Below are positions 51,782 to 60,769 of a stretch of 64,000 nt of DNA, in pieces. Every line of letters starts with the position of its first letter. Within the stretch, counting starts at the first letter, position 1. The DNA lies in contig NZ_JAFBER010000001.1 in the NCBI RefSeq assembly GCF_016908855.1, positions 124,001-188,000 of the forward strand, given 5' to 3'. A model generated the notes under the pieces. That model was not told where the DNA came from, ran no database searches, and saw only the letters and a list, made by a program, of their open reading frames with translations. Source of the stretch: Scopulibacillus daqui. Its GTDB lineage: Bacteria; Bacillota; Bacilli; Bacillales; Sporolactobacillaceae. A program made the position numbers and the translations under genes.

Positions 51782-52492
51782 ATGAATTTAAGTGAGAAAA
51801 CCCATCAATTTTATTTGAACATTGCGCCTCCAGATTATGTTCGAAACGGAACAATTGCGTTTCTTATTGTTATAAATGTATTTAGTGCTCCGAGTTTATT
51901 TTATAATGTTAATTCTTTTTATTTTTATTTGAGCTTAATTCCCATGATTTTATGTGATTTGTTCGGTTTAATATTTATCTTTGCTCCGTACAGATTTGAA
52001 TTGTTGTTTGTTTTATTTACAGGTTTTTTTGGACTGTGCAGTTCTCTTATCAGTTTTGCCAGCAGTCAATCTATAATGATTCATGATTTAAATATAAGAA
52101 ATCATTGGGTGCTAGTTACTAATATACTGTTATTGTTAATTGCAGGGGTTTCCGTATATATTTTTCATTTTAGAGCGCTTGTTAACGGTTATTTTGAAAA
52201 TGTTTCAACTGCGGTTAGTTTCCCTATAATCTCCATTGTAACGGGGGCTGGTTATCTTACGTCACAAGTTGCAATAGTTGTTTTCCATAATATCAATATA
52301 GAAACCATTTCATATTTGTTTTGCCTTGAGCTTTTTGTTGTATGCGGCTTATTAATAAGTGTATGTATACACAAATATTTTTATATGGTTAAGCATAAAG
52401 ACGATCTCAAAAAATTGCATCCTGATTTAGGATTAACTAAAAAGGAACGACAAAAAAATTTTAGATCTAAAAAAAAGAGACGGAATTCATGA
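51782..52492 (+). CDS. Multi-span membrane protein, immunity candidate copy 1
   Basis: 236 residues, about six membrane segments, and a basic cytosolic C-terminus. It begins NLSEKTHQFYLNI and has conserved inner motifs shared with the next two genes: SLIPMILCDLFGLIFI, ASSQSIMIHDL, YIFHFRAL, CIHKYFYM and LGLTKKERQK. GAGGTGAT overlaps the effector end and serves ATG 51782, so it is co-translated with the effector. I infer an immunity role from the tandem array and from the membrane-acting look of the effector. Confidence 0.65.
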   Translation: MNLSEKTHQFYLNIAPPDYVRNGTIAFLIVINVFSAPSLFYNVNSFYFYLSLIPMILCDLFGLIFIFAPYRFELLFVLFTGFFGLCSSLISFASSQSIMIHDLNIRNHWVLVTNILLLLIAGVSVYIFHFRALVNGYFENVSTAVSFPIISIVTGAGYLTSQVAIVVFHNINIETISYLFCLELFVVCGLLISVCIHKYFYMVKHKDDLKKLHPDLGLTKKERQKNFRSKKKRRNS

Positions 52493-52608
52493 TTACTGGA
52501 AAGCCCTGAGATTGCAAGCTGGGGCAACGCTATTCCCTTCTTTTTCTTAGAGCCTATCTTTAACACAAAACAATAAGAAAAATAGTTTATTAAGAAAAGG
52601 TAGGTCCC

Positions 52609-52761
52609 TTATTTTCTTGTCCTTTTGTCATAGATAAGCGATGAAAGAAATCCACAATGAGGGCATCGTTCCTCATCTGTTCTTTTATCAACATACATAA
52701 TATTGTGTGAAGAATAAATTTCTTGATTAACAACTTCGTACTCTGGCAACTCTAGTAACAC
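52609..52761 (-). pseudogene. ISL3-family transposase, N-terminal fragment
   Basis: A 50-codon minus-strand frame starting at GTG 52761: VLLELPEYEVVNQEIY, then a zinc-ribbon CPHCG followed by SLIYDKRTRK. This is the N-terminal signature of ISL3 transposases. The frame then stops at 52609 and nothing of the remaining 350 or so residues is present. A relic of an insertion between two paralogous membrane genes. Confidence 0.65.
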
Positions 52762-52944
52762 GGAAAACACTTGAAAACCTCTTTAATGTTTGTGTGGTGC
52801 TAACATTATTGCCGGGAATTCTAAAGTGTTTTCCTTTTTGTGTCAAAATCACAAAAAGTGATAATGAATCAGGTTAACTAACGGGGAATATCCTACTCTT
52901 TACAGTTTTGTTCATCAAGGAAGGTGAAAGCGAGTCTCCTAAAT

Positions 52945-53640
52945 ATGAAATTAAGTGAAAAAAGTCATGAATTTTATTTACGTATAGTACCTGGAGGAAT
53001 GATTCGTAATGGAACACTTGCCTCTCTTTTATTATTAAACTTGACTGGTTTGCTAAGCCTAATTTATAGTCCAAGCGCTTTTTATTTTTATCTTAGCATT
53101 ATACCAATGATACTTGGCGATCTTTTTGGATTATTATTCATTATAGCTCCATATAAATATGAATTGCTTTTTGTTCTTTATACTGGGTTATTCGGTGTCT
53201 TTAGTTCTCTTACTTGTTTTTCATGTAGTCAAGTGTTAATGATTCATGATTTAAAATTAAGGGATCAATGGATACCAATCATAAATCTACTATTGTTAAT
53301 AATCTCTGGAGTGTTAATGTATATTTTCCATTTTCGGGCGTTGTATAATGATTATTATGCTAATACTTCCAGCGTAGTCAGTTTCCCATTAATTTCAATT
53401 GTAACTGGAATTGGATATTTAAGTACACAAGTTTTTACAGTTTTATTTCATAATGTTAATGTTGAAGACATTTCTTTAATTATTGCACTAGAAGCATGGT
53501 CAGTCGGCGGCCTTTTAATTAGTACCTGTATTCATAAATATTTTTATATGCTTCAACACAAAAAGGAATTAATTGAAAAGGAACCCGACTTAGGGATGAC
53601 AAAAAAGGAACGTTTTAGAAAATTTGGGTCGAAAATGTAA
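52945..53640 (+). CDS. Multi-span membrane protein, immunity candidate copy 2
   Basis: About 231 residues from ATG 52945; the start is set by alignment with copy 1 (MKLSEKSHEFYLRI vs MNLSEKTHQFYLNI), since the longer frame from GTG 52924 has no counterpart. It is closer to copy 1 than copy 3 is, along the full length, with IPMILGDLFGLLFI, SQVLMIHDL, YIFHFRAL, CIHKYFYM and LGMTKKER. It is separated from copy 1 by 450 bases that hold the ISL3 fragment. Ribosome binding site weak. Possibly protects against a variant of the toxin. Confidence 0.62.
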   Translation: MKLSEKSHEFYLRIVPGGMIRNGTLASLLLLNLTGLLSLIYSPSAFYFYLSIIPMILGDLFGLLFIIAPYKYELLFVLYTGLFGVFSSLTCFSCSQVLMIHDLKLRDQWIPIINLLLLIISGVLMYIFHFRALYNDYYANTSSVVSFPLISIVTGIGYLSTQVFTVLFHNVNVEDISLIIALEAWSVGGLLISTCIHKYFYMLQHKKELIEKEPDLGMTKKERFRKFGSKM

Positions 53641-53824
53641 CTGGAAATTCACATTGAAGATTCTTTAATTGTATTAATTGATTTAATAGGACATTCGTAA
53701 CAAATTTCATGAGTCTTTTGATAGAAGTAGTAGTAGGTTATGCTGTAAGGCGTTTTTTAAAATTATAAATGGCTCTTAGTTGTACAAGTTCATTTAGGGG
53801 CTTATGAGGCATCGGGGTGATTTT

Positions 53825-54568
53825 TTGAAATTAAGTAAAGACAGTCATAAACATTATCTAAAATTGATAAACGGAAATAAGATAAGACGAGGGGTTATTG
53901 CTTTTTTATTGTGTTTAAATTTAAGCAGTATTATGGGGCTAATTTATCATGTAAATGAACTATATTATGATATGAATTTAATTACGATGCTAGTAGGAGA
54001 CTTATTAGGATTAATTTTTATTGTTGCACCTTACAAATTTGAGAGAGAGTTTTTACTGTATTTGGGCTTGTATGGCTTTTTCGCCATCATAAATTGTTTT
54101 GCTACGAGTCAGTCGCTAATTATCGGAGAACTAGGTTTTACCAATAAGCTTATAACATATATAGATATAGTATTGTTGCTCATTGTTGGCTTTGGATTTT
54201 ATATTTTTCACATTTGGGCATTAAAAAATGATTATTATGTGAAAACGTCAAATTCGATAAACGTTACAATTATTATCATTGCTGTTGGAATAGCTTATCT
54301 ATCTAGCCAAGTAGGCAGCACTTTTTTTACAAATATTGACTTTGAAACGCTATCCTTAATCATAGGGCTTCAATTGTTTATTATAGTTGGATTTATTATG
54401 ACTACTTTTGTTCATAAATATATTTATATCTTAAAACATGAACAAGATCTAAAAAAAATGTATCCATATTTAGGACAAAGTAAGAAACAGCGCTTTGAGA
54501 ATAGAAGACATAATAAACTAAAAGAAAAAAGTATCATTAAGGAAGGCGATAACAAATTCTTAAGGTGA
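53825..54568 (+). CDS. Multi-span membrane protein, immunity candidate copy 3
   Basis: About 247 residues from TTG 53825, supported by GGGGTGA at 53814-53820 and by alignment with the other copies (LKLSKDSHKHYLKL). The same pattern of about six spans with VGDLLGLIFI, SQSLIIGEL, YIFHIWAL, FVHKYIYI and LGQSKKQR, but more diverged, and with a longer basic tail. A dedicated start signal suggests it is expressed on its own. No toxin gene precedes it, so it looks like an orphan immunity gene. Confidence 0.62.
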   Translation: MKLSKDSHKHYLKLINGNKIRRGVIAFLLCLNLSSIMGLIYHVNELYYDMNLITMLVGDLLGLIFIVAPYKFEREFLLYLGLYGFFAIINCFATSQSLIIGELGFTNKLITYIDIVLLLIVGFGFYIFHIWALKNDYYVKTSNSINVTIIIIAVGIAYLSSQVGSTFFTNIDFETLSLIIGLQLFIIVGFIMTTFVHKYIYILKHEQDLKKMYPYLGQSKKQRFENRRHNKLKEKSIIKEGDNKFLR

Positions 54569-54637
54569 ATCAGAATATGTTATAGGTATTGAATGTATTA
54601 TTGATGGCAGTCCGCCGCTAATAATTTCAAAAATAAT

Positions 54638-54680
54638 AATCCCGAAAACAAGCAAAACGATGCTGTTTTCGGGATTTATT
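54638..54680. terminator. Bidirectional terminator between copy 3 and the LCP gene
   Basis: AATCCCGAAAACA and TGTTTTCGGGATT pair over 13 bases around a loop of about 12 bases, with T-rich tails on both strands. It serves both convergent genes. Confidence 0.88.
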
Positions 54681-54686
54681 TAAGAT

Positions 54687-55712
54687 TTAGCTTTTAAAGT
54701 ACTTTTGAACAATATCATTCAACTGGTGAGGATCAAGGATAAATTCATCGTTGTTCGCTTTGAGCACATCATCGTACATCACTTGCCCTGTACCTTTGGC
54801 TTGAAAGTAATGGATTTGTTTGTCGGGATGGAAATCATTTTTGACCCCTAAGCCAATGCTTACCATATCTTCGGTAGTCATATTGGTTGCGACTAGAAAC
54901 TTAGACATCGAATCGGCCAGCGCTGGAAGTTTTGTGATATTAGCCGGCTCCATGACTTTTTTGGCAATAGCAATTAAGGCTTGGGCTTGCATTTTCTGAC
55001 GTCCAAAATCGGTGCCGGGTACTGAGTCGCGTTCGTGAACAATTTCGGTGGCCATTTTTCCGTTAAGCTGATGGGTTCCAGCTGTAATTGTCATGTTTTT
55101 GTCTTCTTTATACCATGGATGTGTAAAGGTCACATTAAATGGTACGTTCATTTCAATTCCGCCGATGGCATCGACCATGTTTTGAAGGCCTTGATAGTTC
55201 GTTTCGGCATAATAGTTAATCGGAACCCCGGTCAGGTTAGAAACCGCCTTCACGGTATCAATAATCCCTTGTTTTGGACCGTGTTTGATTTGAGATATAT
55301 ACTGAACGCTTGTCAGTTTTGTATATCCTTCCCCAGGTACATAGACACGCGTGTCCCGGGGAATGCTCATCACGTTATATTTATGGTTGTTTAAATCGGC
55401 ATGAACGAGAATCATTGAGTCTGTATGCCCGACTGAATCTCCTTTTCTAGCGTCGGATCCTATTAACAGGATATTGAAAACACCTGATTTTTGCTTATAA
55501 TTGCCGTCCGGGTTCCCAATGGCAGTTAAATGATTGAAGTGATTTGACGGGCTTAATTTATGAAGCCCATAAGCGCCGGCGCCTGTTGCACAAAGAATTA
55601 AAGCAAAGAAAACTAAGAGGCTTGTGCGCAAGACGCTGCGGCGCTTTTTAGGTTTCATCTGCGATCTTTTATATGAAGTTCTTGATTCTGTTTCAAATTC
55701 ATTTCGTTCCAT
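54687..55712 (-). CDS. LytR-CpsA-Psr (LCP) family cell-wall glycopolymer ligase
   Basis: A 341-residue membrane-anchored enzyme that attaches teichoic acids or other phosphate-linked polymers to peptidoglycan outside the cell (family knowledge). A basic cytosolic N-terminus (KPKKRRS) is followed by one span (about 30-50) and the LCP domain: NILLIGSDAR, HTDSMILVHAD, MSIPRDTRV, and the later Arg in HERDS and DFGRQKMQ. The usual Arg of the (R)TD motif is His here. It is flanked by terminators. The TagT/TagU/TagV subgroup cannot be told apart. Confidence 0.9.
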   Translation of the reverse strand: MERNEFETESRTSYKRSQMKPKKRRSVLRTSLLVFFALILCATGAGAYGLHKLSPSNHFNHLTAIGNPDGNYKQKSGVFNILLIGSDARKGDSVGHTDSMILVHADLNNHKYNVMSIPRDTRVYVPGEGYTKLTSVQYISQIKHGPKQGIIDTVKAVSNLTGVPINYYAETNYQGLQNMVDAIGGIEMNVPFNVTFTHPWYKEDKNMTITAGTHQLNGKMATEIVHERDSVPGTDFGRQKMQAQALIAIAKKVMEPANITKLPALADSMSKFLVATNMTTEDMVSIGLGVKNDFHPDKQIHYFQAKGTGQVMYDDVLKANNDEFILDPHQLNDIVQKYFKS

Positions 55713-55941
55713 TTTCAGTGCTCCTTTTGTTTATAGTTTAACAGATAGCTAACAAGAGCGTTGCCTTTATGGACGAAGTTTGATTAACCTATCTACTGCT
55801 TTAATATGAATATTATATTTTGAAAGGGCCGGTTAGGCAATGACTTTTTAAAAAAAGTCTAACAAATAGTAAGTCTTTAGGCCTATGCCTTAAGATATAT
55901 TTTAATGCTAAATCCTATTTCTGTAAATATGTTTTTTATTA

Positions 55942-55982
55942 AAAACCAAAAAACCTCCAACGAGAGGGTGTTAGAGGTTTTG
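55942..55982 (-). terminator. Terminator of the DUF2512 gene
   Basis: AAAACCTC (left arm) and GAGGTTTT (55974-55981) with an inner CAAC/GTT pairing form the stem. On the minus strand a run of Ts follows (GGTTTTTTGGTTTTT). Confidence 0.8.
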
Positions 55983-56345
55983 CTAGTGCAGGACCGCTTT
56001 TGTTTGCCACTTTCCTTTTAATACGTAAAAATGTATAAAATATTCCAGAACAGTGATGATTAAGCTTAAAGTGAAGGCTCCTAATGCGCCTATATAGGCA
56101 TCTCTAAATACATTTGATCCGAAGAAGATCACGAACATTGTAATGACAAAATCAGCAATGGTTGTTATCCAGAATGTGCCCCTTCTAAATAGCAATAATT
56201 CGACGGCAAAATTAATAAGACCGACAATAACTCCGATAATCACCGCTTCATAAGCCGTTCCATAATTAATTTGCACATTGCTGAACAAGTCCGCAATAAT
56301 AATGATGACAGGCGTAAGGACAATTTTTAATATGACATTAGTCAC
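55983..56345 (-). CDS. yndM: DUF2512 (YndM-like) membrane protein
   Basis: About 120 residues with four membrane segments, typical of DUF2512/YndM of Bacilli (TNVILKIVLTPVIII, ..GVIVGLINFAVELLLF, TTIADFVITMFVIF, LEYFIHFYV). I prefer GTG 56345, which has AAGGGGTGA upstream; the longer frame to 56402 would overlap the polymerase gene. It lies 10 bases after that gene, so they form an operon. The function of the family is unknown. Confidence 0.75.
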   Translation of the reverse strand: MTNVILKIVLTPVIIIIADLFSNVQINYGTAYEAVIIGVIVGLINFAVELLLFRRGTFWITTIADFVITMFVIFFGSNVFRDAYIGALGAFTLSLIITVLEYFIHFYVLKGKWQTKAVLH

Positions 56346-56355
56346 AGTTTGCGAT

Positions 56356-57279
56356 TCACCCCTTTTTTTGACGTTCTTTAAGCCATGTAACAATTGGCTC
56401 AAAAGACTGTTTATGTTTAGCTTTGTGAAAGGTTGAAAAAGGATCGCCTTTTGTTTGCAGACGTTTTTCGATAAGGTCTAAAGGATAGTGTTCAGGCCGC
56501 AGAGAAGAATTGACCTCATCCCAAAACAATGGCGCCGCAACAAGCGCCTCTTGATTTCCTCTTACTGAATACGGCGCGATAATGGTTTTTCCTTCGGCAT
56601 GTTGAACAACATCAATATATAGTTTGTTTCCCCGTTTCTTTTTTAGTCGTTCAGTTGTAAAAAGTTTTGGCTCCTTTTCTTTAAGAAATTCAGCGGCAAA
56701 AGAAGTGAATAATCTTGTTTCTTCATAAGTATAGCGGTTATCAGGCAATGGAATATAGACTTGCAGCCCTTTATTTCCGGAAGTTTTCACAAAAGAAGTA
56801 AGGTGCAGCTTATCGGTGATTTCTTTAATAAGCAGTGCAGCAGTCACAGCCAATTGAAAGGCATCTCTTGAAGGGGGGTCAAGATCAAGAACAATTTCTG
56901 CCGGCTTATCTGTATCAATGGTTTGAAAAGGGACATGGAGTTCAAAAGCCAATTGGTTTCCAAGCCAAATGAGCGTTGGCAAGTCGGAACAGACAATATA
57001 ATTGATGTCATCGATTATTTTTGTTTTAACAAAATCAGGAACATAGTCCGGACAATTTTTTTGGAAGAAAGATTCACCGCCTGCGCCATGAGGATAGCGA
57101 ATAACTGTTAATGCGCGGTTTTTTAAGAACGGCAGCATAAAGGGGGCCATTCGGGTGAGATAATTGAGATAATCAGCTTTTGTTAATCCTTTGTCAGGCC
57201 ACAAAGGTTTTGAAAGGCTGGTTAGGGTGACTTGCTCGCCGTCTACCGAAACAGCATGCCTGTCCGTATTATTTCCCAT
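56356..57279 (-). CDS. ligD: LigD-type DNA polymerase/primase domain protein (NHEJ)
   Basis: About 307 residues, a stand-alone LigD polymerase domain of the archaeo-eukaryotic primase fold. Motifs: SKPLWPDKGLTKADYLNYL, RYPHGAGGESFFQKN, LDLDPP with the catalytic aspartates, TSGNKGLQVYIPL, and a late YIDVVQHAEGKTIIAPYSVR. AGGAGG precedes ATG 57279. In Bacillus the polymerase and ligase domains share one LigD chain; here the ligase is a separate, divergent gene at 57487. It fills gaps and adds nucleotides at broken ends during end joining (family knowledge). Confidence 0.9.
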   Translation of the reverse strand: MGNNTDRHAVSVDGEQVTLTSLSKPLWPDKGLTKADYLNYLTRMAPFMLPFLKNRALTVIRYPHGAGGESFFQKNCPDYVPDFVKTKIIDDINYIVCSDLPTLIWLGNQLAFELHVPFQTIDTDKPAEIVLDLDPPSRDAFQLAVTAALLIKEITDKLHLTSFVKTSGNKGLQVYIPLPDNRYTYEETRLFTSFAAEFLKEKEPKLFTTERLKKKRGNKLYIDVVQHAEGKTIIAPYSVRGNQEALVAAPLFWDEVNSSLRPEHYPLDLIEKRLQTKGDPFSTFHKAKHKQSFEPIVTWLKERQKKG

Positions 57280-57486
57280 CACGATTTCCTCCTGTATCAT
57301 TTATTACTTTATATTTTGGTTTAATGAGTTATAAATATGTTAGGTGTATGAAAAAGGTAAGGGAATGGGATAGATATTGGGGTTAATTGGGAAATTGTTG
57401 AATAAATCGGATTGATTAATGTGTTCATCAAAACGCCCTATATTTTCAATATGTTCTGCCTAAACTATTGAAAAAAAGGGAGTTAC

Positions 57487-58431
57487 ATGATGAATATTAA
57501 GCCTTTCATTCCTTTTGAACCCGTCAGAACAGATGAAATTCCTGAAGGTGATCAATGGATTTCACAGGTTAAGTGGGACGGTGTTCGCATTCTTACATAC
57601 TCTGATGGAAAAAACGTACGTTTATTTAATCGAAAGCTTAATGAACGCACTTTTCATTACCCTGAATTATTAGCTATTAAATCATATTGCAAAGAAAAGT
57701 CTGTTATCTTGGATGGAGAGGTGATCGCCTTAGGAGATGACGGAAAGCCGTCATTTCATGAAGTAATGAGGCGTGATGGGATTCGAAAGTTAGAACGGAT
57801 CAATGAATTAAGGAAAGAAGTGCCTGTCTCTTATATGATCTTTGATGTTATATATTGTAAGGATGAATGGAAAAATGATCTTGCTTTAAAAGACAGGCTT
57901 GATTTACTCAAACAAATCATTATCCCGAATGAACATATCCAAATAGTCCCTTCACAATCAGATGGAAATACTTTATTTGAAGTGATTAAGCAGCAAGAAC
58001 TAGAAGGCATTGTCATTAAAGATTTAAATAGTAAATATTTGATTAACGGCAAAGATAACCGCTGGCAAAAGAAAAAAAATTATCGGGACATTATTGCTGT
58101 GGCAGGCGGAGCAACAATGCGCCAAGGCGTTGTTAATGCTCTTATCCTTGGTTTGTATAATGAAGATGGCCGGCTCATGTACGTTGGACACGCTGGTACA
58201 GGTAAATTAAAAAAAGCAGAGTGGAAAGAGCTGACAGAACGAGTGAAGCCATTAATGATAAACCATTGTCCTTTTATCAATAAACCTTTGAGAATAAAGG
58301 AGGCCATTTGGCTTGAACCGCGAATCACCGTCAAAATTAAATTTATAGAATGGACAAAAGACAAGCATCTTAGGCAACCGAGTATTCAAGCTTTTGTTAA
58401 TATGTCACCGGAGGAATGCCTTTTTGAATGA
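57487..58431 (+). CDS. ligD: ATP-dependent DNA ligase, LigD-type ligase domain
   Basis: 314 residues: adenylation domain plus OB fold only. The nucleotide-binding lysine is Lys29 in QVKWDGVRI; other motifs are LFNRKLNERT, ILDGEVIAL, YMIFDVIY, LEGIVIKDLNSKY, RWQKKKNYRD, and late OB-fold segments YVGHAGTGKL and LRQPSIQAF. This is the LigD ligase type, not LigA. AAAGGGAG precedes the start; ATG 57490 is an alternative. It is divergent from the polymerase gene with a 207-base gap that must hold both promoters. No Ku gene is visible in the window. Confidence 0.9.
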   Translation: MMNIKPFIPFEPVRTDEIPEGDQWISQVKWDGVRILTYSDGKNVRLFNRKLNERTFHYPELLAIKSYCKEKSVILDGEVIALGDDGKPSFHEVMRRDGIRKLERINELRKEVPVSYMIFDVIYCKDEWKNDLALKDRLDLLKQIIIPNEHIQIVPSQSDGNTLFEVIKQQELEGIVIKDLNSKYLINGKDNRWQKKKNYRDIIAVAGGATMRQGVVNALILGLYNEDGRLMYVGHAGTGKLKKAEWKELTERVKPLMINHCPFINKPLRIKEAIWLEPRITVKIKFIEWTKDKHLRQPSIQAFVNMSPEECLFE

Positions 58432-58892
58432 ATGCTATATATTTGCATAGGACCAAAAATCAGCTTATCTGTACGAGTTATTGCTTACATGGGCAGCCAA
58501 TGATTGGTTTTTTAAGTCCGCCTTTTGGTTTTAAGGATGGTCTCACCATTTCCTTGGCAATAAAAACAAAATTCTTTTTTTGCTGCACAATATATGGATA
58601 GTCCCTTATGAACAATGACTGTCCCTAACGCATAGTTTTACTGTTATTGTCTTTCCAAAAGGGAGACAAATCTTATAAACACCATTTCCCTTACAGAATC
58701 AATTCGGTTTTTAAGATAGAAGGATTTCTACATCGACATTTTTATAGGGGACGATGAGATGAATGTTTTCTAGTCCATTTATTTTTGGCTTACTTAACAC
58801 AAACAGTCTTTTGGTTAAAAATTACATATAGCGAGGCTGTTTTCATATGCTTATGATAATTTATTGACTATAAGCATATAGTGAGGGTCGGC
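58432..58892. other. Gene-free stretch with a zinc-ribbon-like remnant
   Basis: No intact gene. A minus-strand frame at 58512-58637 (42 codons, no start) ends with KKEFCFYCQGNGETI, a Cys-x-x-Cys pattern that may be the end of a lost gene. The rest is AT-rich and unremarkable. Confidence 0.35.
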
Positions 58893-59510
58893 TCATCGTT
58901 GTTTAATCGCTTCGCTCGTTTTTTCCATAGTGCCGTTTTCTTTATTGTTTTTTAACATTGGTAAAGAGCTAATAAACCCAAATATAGTTATAAGAGAGAG
59001 CAATATAAATATAAGTCTAATTGGAAATATATTCAAAAATACATTTACCATCAAAATAGTTATCATAATCGCTGCTTGAGGAAGGAGATTTAGGAAACTA
59101 AAAATTCTTCCCTGTTTATCAATAGAAATTGTCGATTGACATATGGTTAGAAATGCTGTTGAAAAAGTTGTATATCCAAATGCCAGTATAAATAAGGATA
59201 AACAAATTATAAAGGTATTCCATGCAAGAGAAAATAAAAGATATGAAAAACTTGAAATACTTATTCCAATCAAAAATAAGATTTTAGATGGGATTTTTTT
59301 AGAGATATAAGTGTTTAAAATGCCAGCAAGAATAAAAGCTATTCCACTAAAAGAAACAATAAATGAATATTCAGTTTCATAAATGTTTAACTCTCTTTTT
59401 AAATATAAAACTTCGTAAGTATCTATAGCTACACTTCCACATAAGTAAAAATTTGTTCTATTAGTTAGCTTATATGGATATTTATTTTTTCGTTTAGTGA
59501 TAATAAATTT
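58893..59510 (-). pseudogene. MFS transporter, C-terminal half only
   Basis: 205 codons are open on the minus strand, from just after an in-frame TGA at 59511 to the stop at 58893, without a good start codon or ribosome binding site. The peptide begins in a cytosolic loop (NKYPYKLTNRTNFYLC) and continues with SVAIDTYEVLYLKRELN, SFIVSFSGIAFILAGIL and further spans, the pattern of TM7-TM12 of a drug-efflux-type MFS protein. The first six spans are missing, so it is a remnant. A TTG at 59273 opens a shorter 126-residue frame but is not convincing as a gene. Confidence 0.7.
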
Positions 59511-59671
59511 TCATCAACTGGTTTCAATGTCCTGCTGTGTACTGTTATGGCTGCTCATTATGGTGCCTGTTCGGCTGCTCCTACTATTTATACGAAACCC
59601 CATGACCGCCCTGATTTCCTGTTTTGGTTATATATAGAAATTAAACCTTTAATGGAAGGAAACCCCTTAAA

Positions 59672-59827
59672 ATGACGGTTAAACAATTACTTTTTGTTAT
59701 GATAATTGGATGTTTTTTAACTTTAAATGGGTTACTTTACTTTGAAAATAATAAAATGGGTATTATCGTATTTTTAATTTTTGCTTTCGGATGGGCTATA
59801 ATCGCACGTTTTATAAAAAAGGATTGA
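59672..59827 (+). CDS. Small two-span membrane protein
   Basis: 51 residues, ATG 59672 to TGA 59827, with two hydrophobic segments (LLFVMIIGCFLTLNGLLYF and GIIVFLIFAFGWAIIARF) and a basic end (IKKD). AAGGA lies about 11 bases upstream. The composition is natural for a membrane peptide. Function unknown; the neighbouring genes are mostly broken. Confidence 0.45.
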   Translation: MTVKQLLFVMIIGCFLTLNGLLYFENNKMGIIVFLIFAFGWAIIARFIKKD

Positions 59828-59833
59828 AAAAAT

Positions 59834-60020
59834 ATGAGTAATGACCATAAATATATAACAAATTTTAAACGTTCATTAGGAGACAAGTTAACGACATTTG
59901 AGGTCCTGATTTATATAGCTTTCTTTTTACTAATTTTTTTACCTTTAACTGGACCCCAGTTTTGTTATTTTGATTTTTATTGCTTTTATTCGTTTTAGAG
60001 TAACCGATAAAAAAACTTAG
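59834..60020 (+). pseudogene. Small membrane protein with a frameshift
   Basis: Starts ATG 59834 (SNDHKYITNFKRSLGDKL), enters one membrane segment (LIYIAFFLLIFLPL) and then, near 59950, natural sequence continues only in another frame (FVILIFIAFIRFRVTDKKT, to TAG 60020). In frame zero it ends at 59998 after unnatural aromatic residues. One indel explains this. Confidence 0.4.
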
Positions 60021-60211
60021 GCGGAATTAGACGCATCTTTTTTAAATGAGCCCCAAATAGCTCTAACAATACCTGCAATAAAACCTAATGTAGCAAAATC
60101 AGTAAAAACGGTCGGCAAATCTATCAATACATCAAATATCAAATAACTTAAAATTAATGTCGGTACAAAATAGGCTAAAAATGTTCTTAAAAAGGTAATG
60201 ACTTTATTCAT
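60017..60211 (-). CDS. Small membrane protein
   Basis: 64 residues from ATG 60211, chosen because AAGGAGG lies 6 bases upstream; the longer frame has no such signal. It has two hydrophobic segments (FLRTFLAYFVPTLILSYLIF and FATLGFIAGIVRAIW) and a basic/polar tail (GSFKKDASNSA). It overlaps the broken plus-strand ORF by 4 bases. Function unknown; phage-holin-like or bacteriocin-immunity-like peptides have similar size and layout. Confidence 0.5.
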   Translation of the reverse strand: MNKVITFLRTFLAYFVPTLILSYLIFDVLIDLPTVFTDFATLGFIAGIVRAIWGSFKKDASNSA

Positions 60212-60538
60212 TTCCAGCCTCCTTTTATATCGAAATAGTGCAAAACAATGAATTGGCTTATTTTTCAGTTTATAATAGATTAAACTATTTAACACTATAG
60301 ATCAAATTTAAAAAGGGGGGAAGTCTGACTAGGAATAATCATCGTTTTTCACCTATAGCAGTTTCTCTATGGGTCTCCAGAATATTTAGCAGAACGAATC
60401 AAAAAAGCAATGGGGAATTCTGATAATAAAAAGTTAGATTCCTAATTCCTCTTGTCGCTTGCTTGTATGAGTCGAAGCGTATTTGAACCTGCAGGCTTAG
60501 CGCATTAAGCCAGGGAGAAAAAGCCTCAAAAATACGAG

Positions 60539-60769
60539 ATGAGATTAAAAGATTTCGATGCTTTTTCCGAACGATCAAATAGATCTCATTACAATAAAGA
60601 AGAACAAGTTCCCATTAAAAAGGAAACAGGTTCTTTTTTAGTTATAAGCCCTTATAAAAGGGAAAAAGGTACGCTCTTTATATTTAATTTAAAAGAGGAA
60701 AAAGGAATCGTTAAAGATAAAGGCCATCATGTCACAGGGGATATACAGTTTTTAGCGGATAATAACTGA
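60539..60769 (+). CDS. Hypothetical small protein, doubtful
   Basis: 76 residues, soluble and charged, with a central beta-like part (GSFLVISPYKREKGTLFIFNL). No good ribosome binding site. Upstream (60330-60440) another frame reads SPEYLAERIKKAMGNSDNKK to a stop, like a gene remnant. It could be a decayed or transferred small gene. Low certainty that it is expressed. Confidence 0.3.
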   Translation: MRLKDFDAFSERSNRSHYNKEEQVPIKKETGSFLVISPYKREKGTLFIFNLKEEKGIVKDKGHHVTGDIQFLADNN

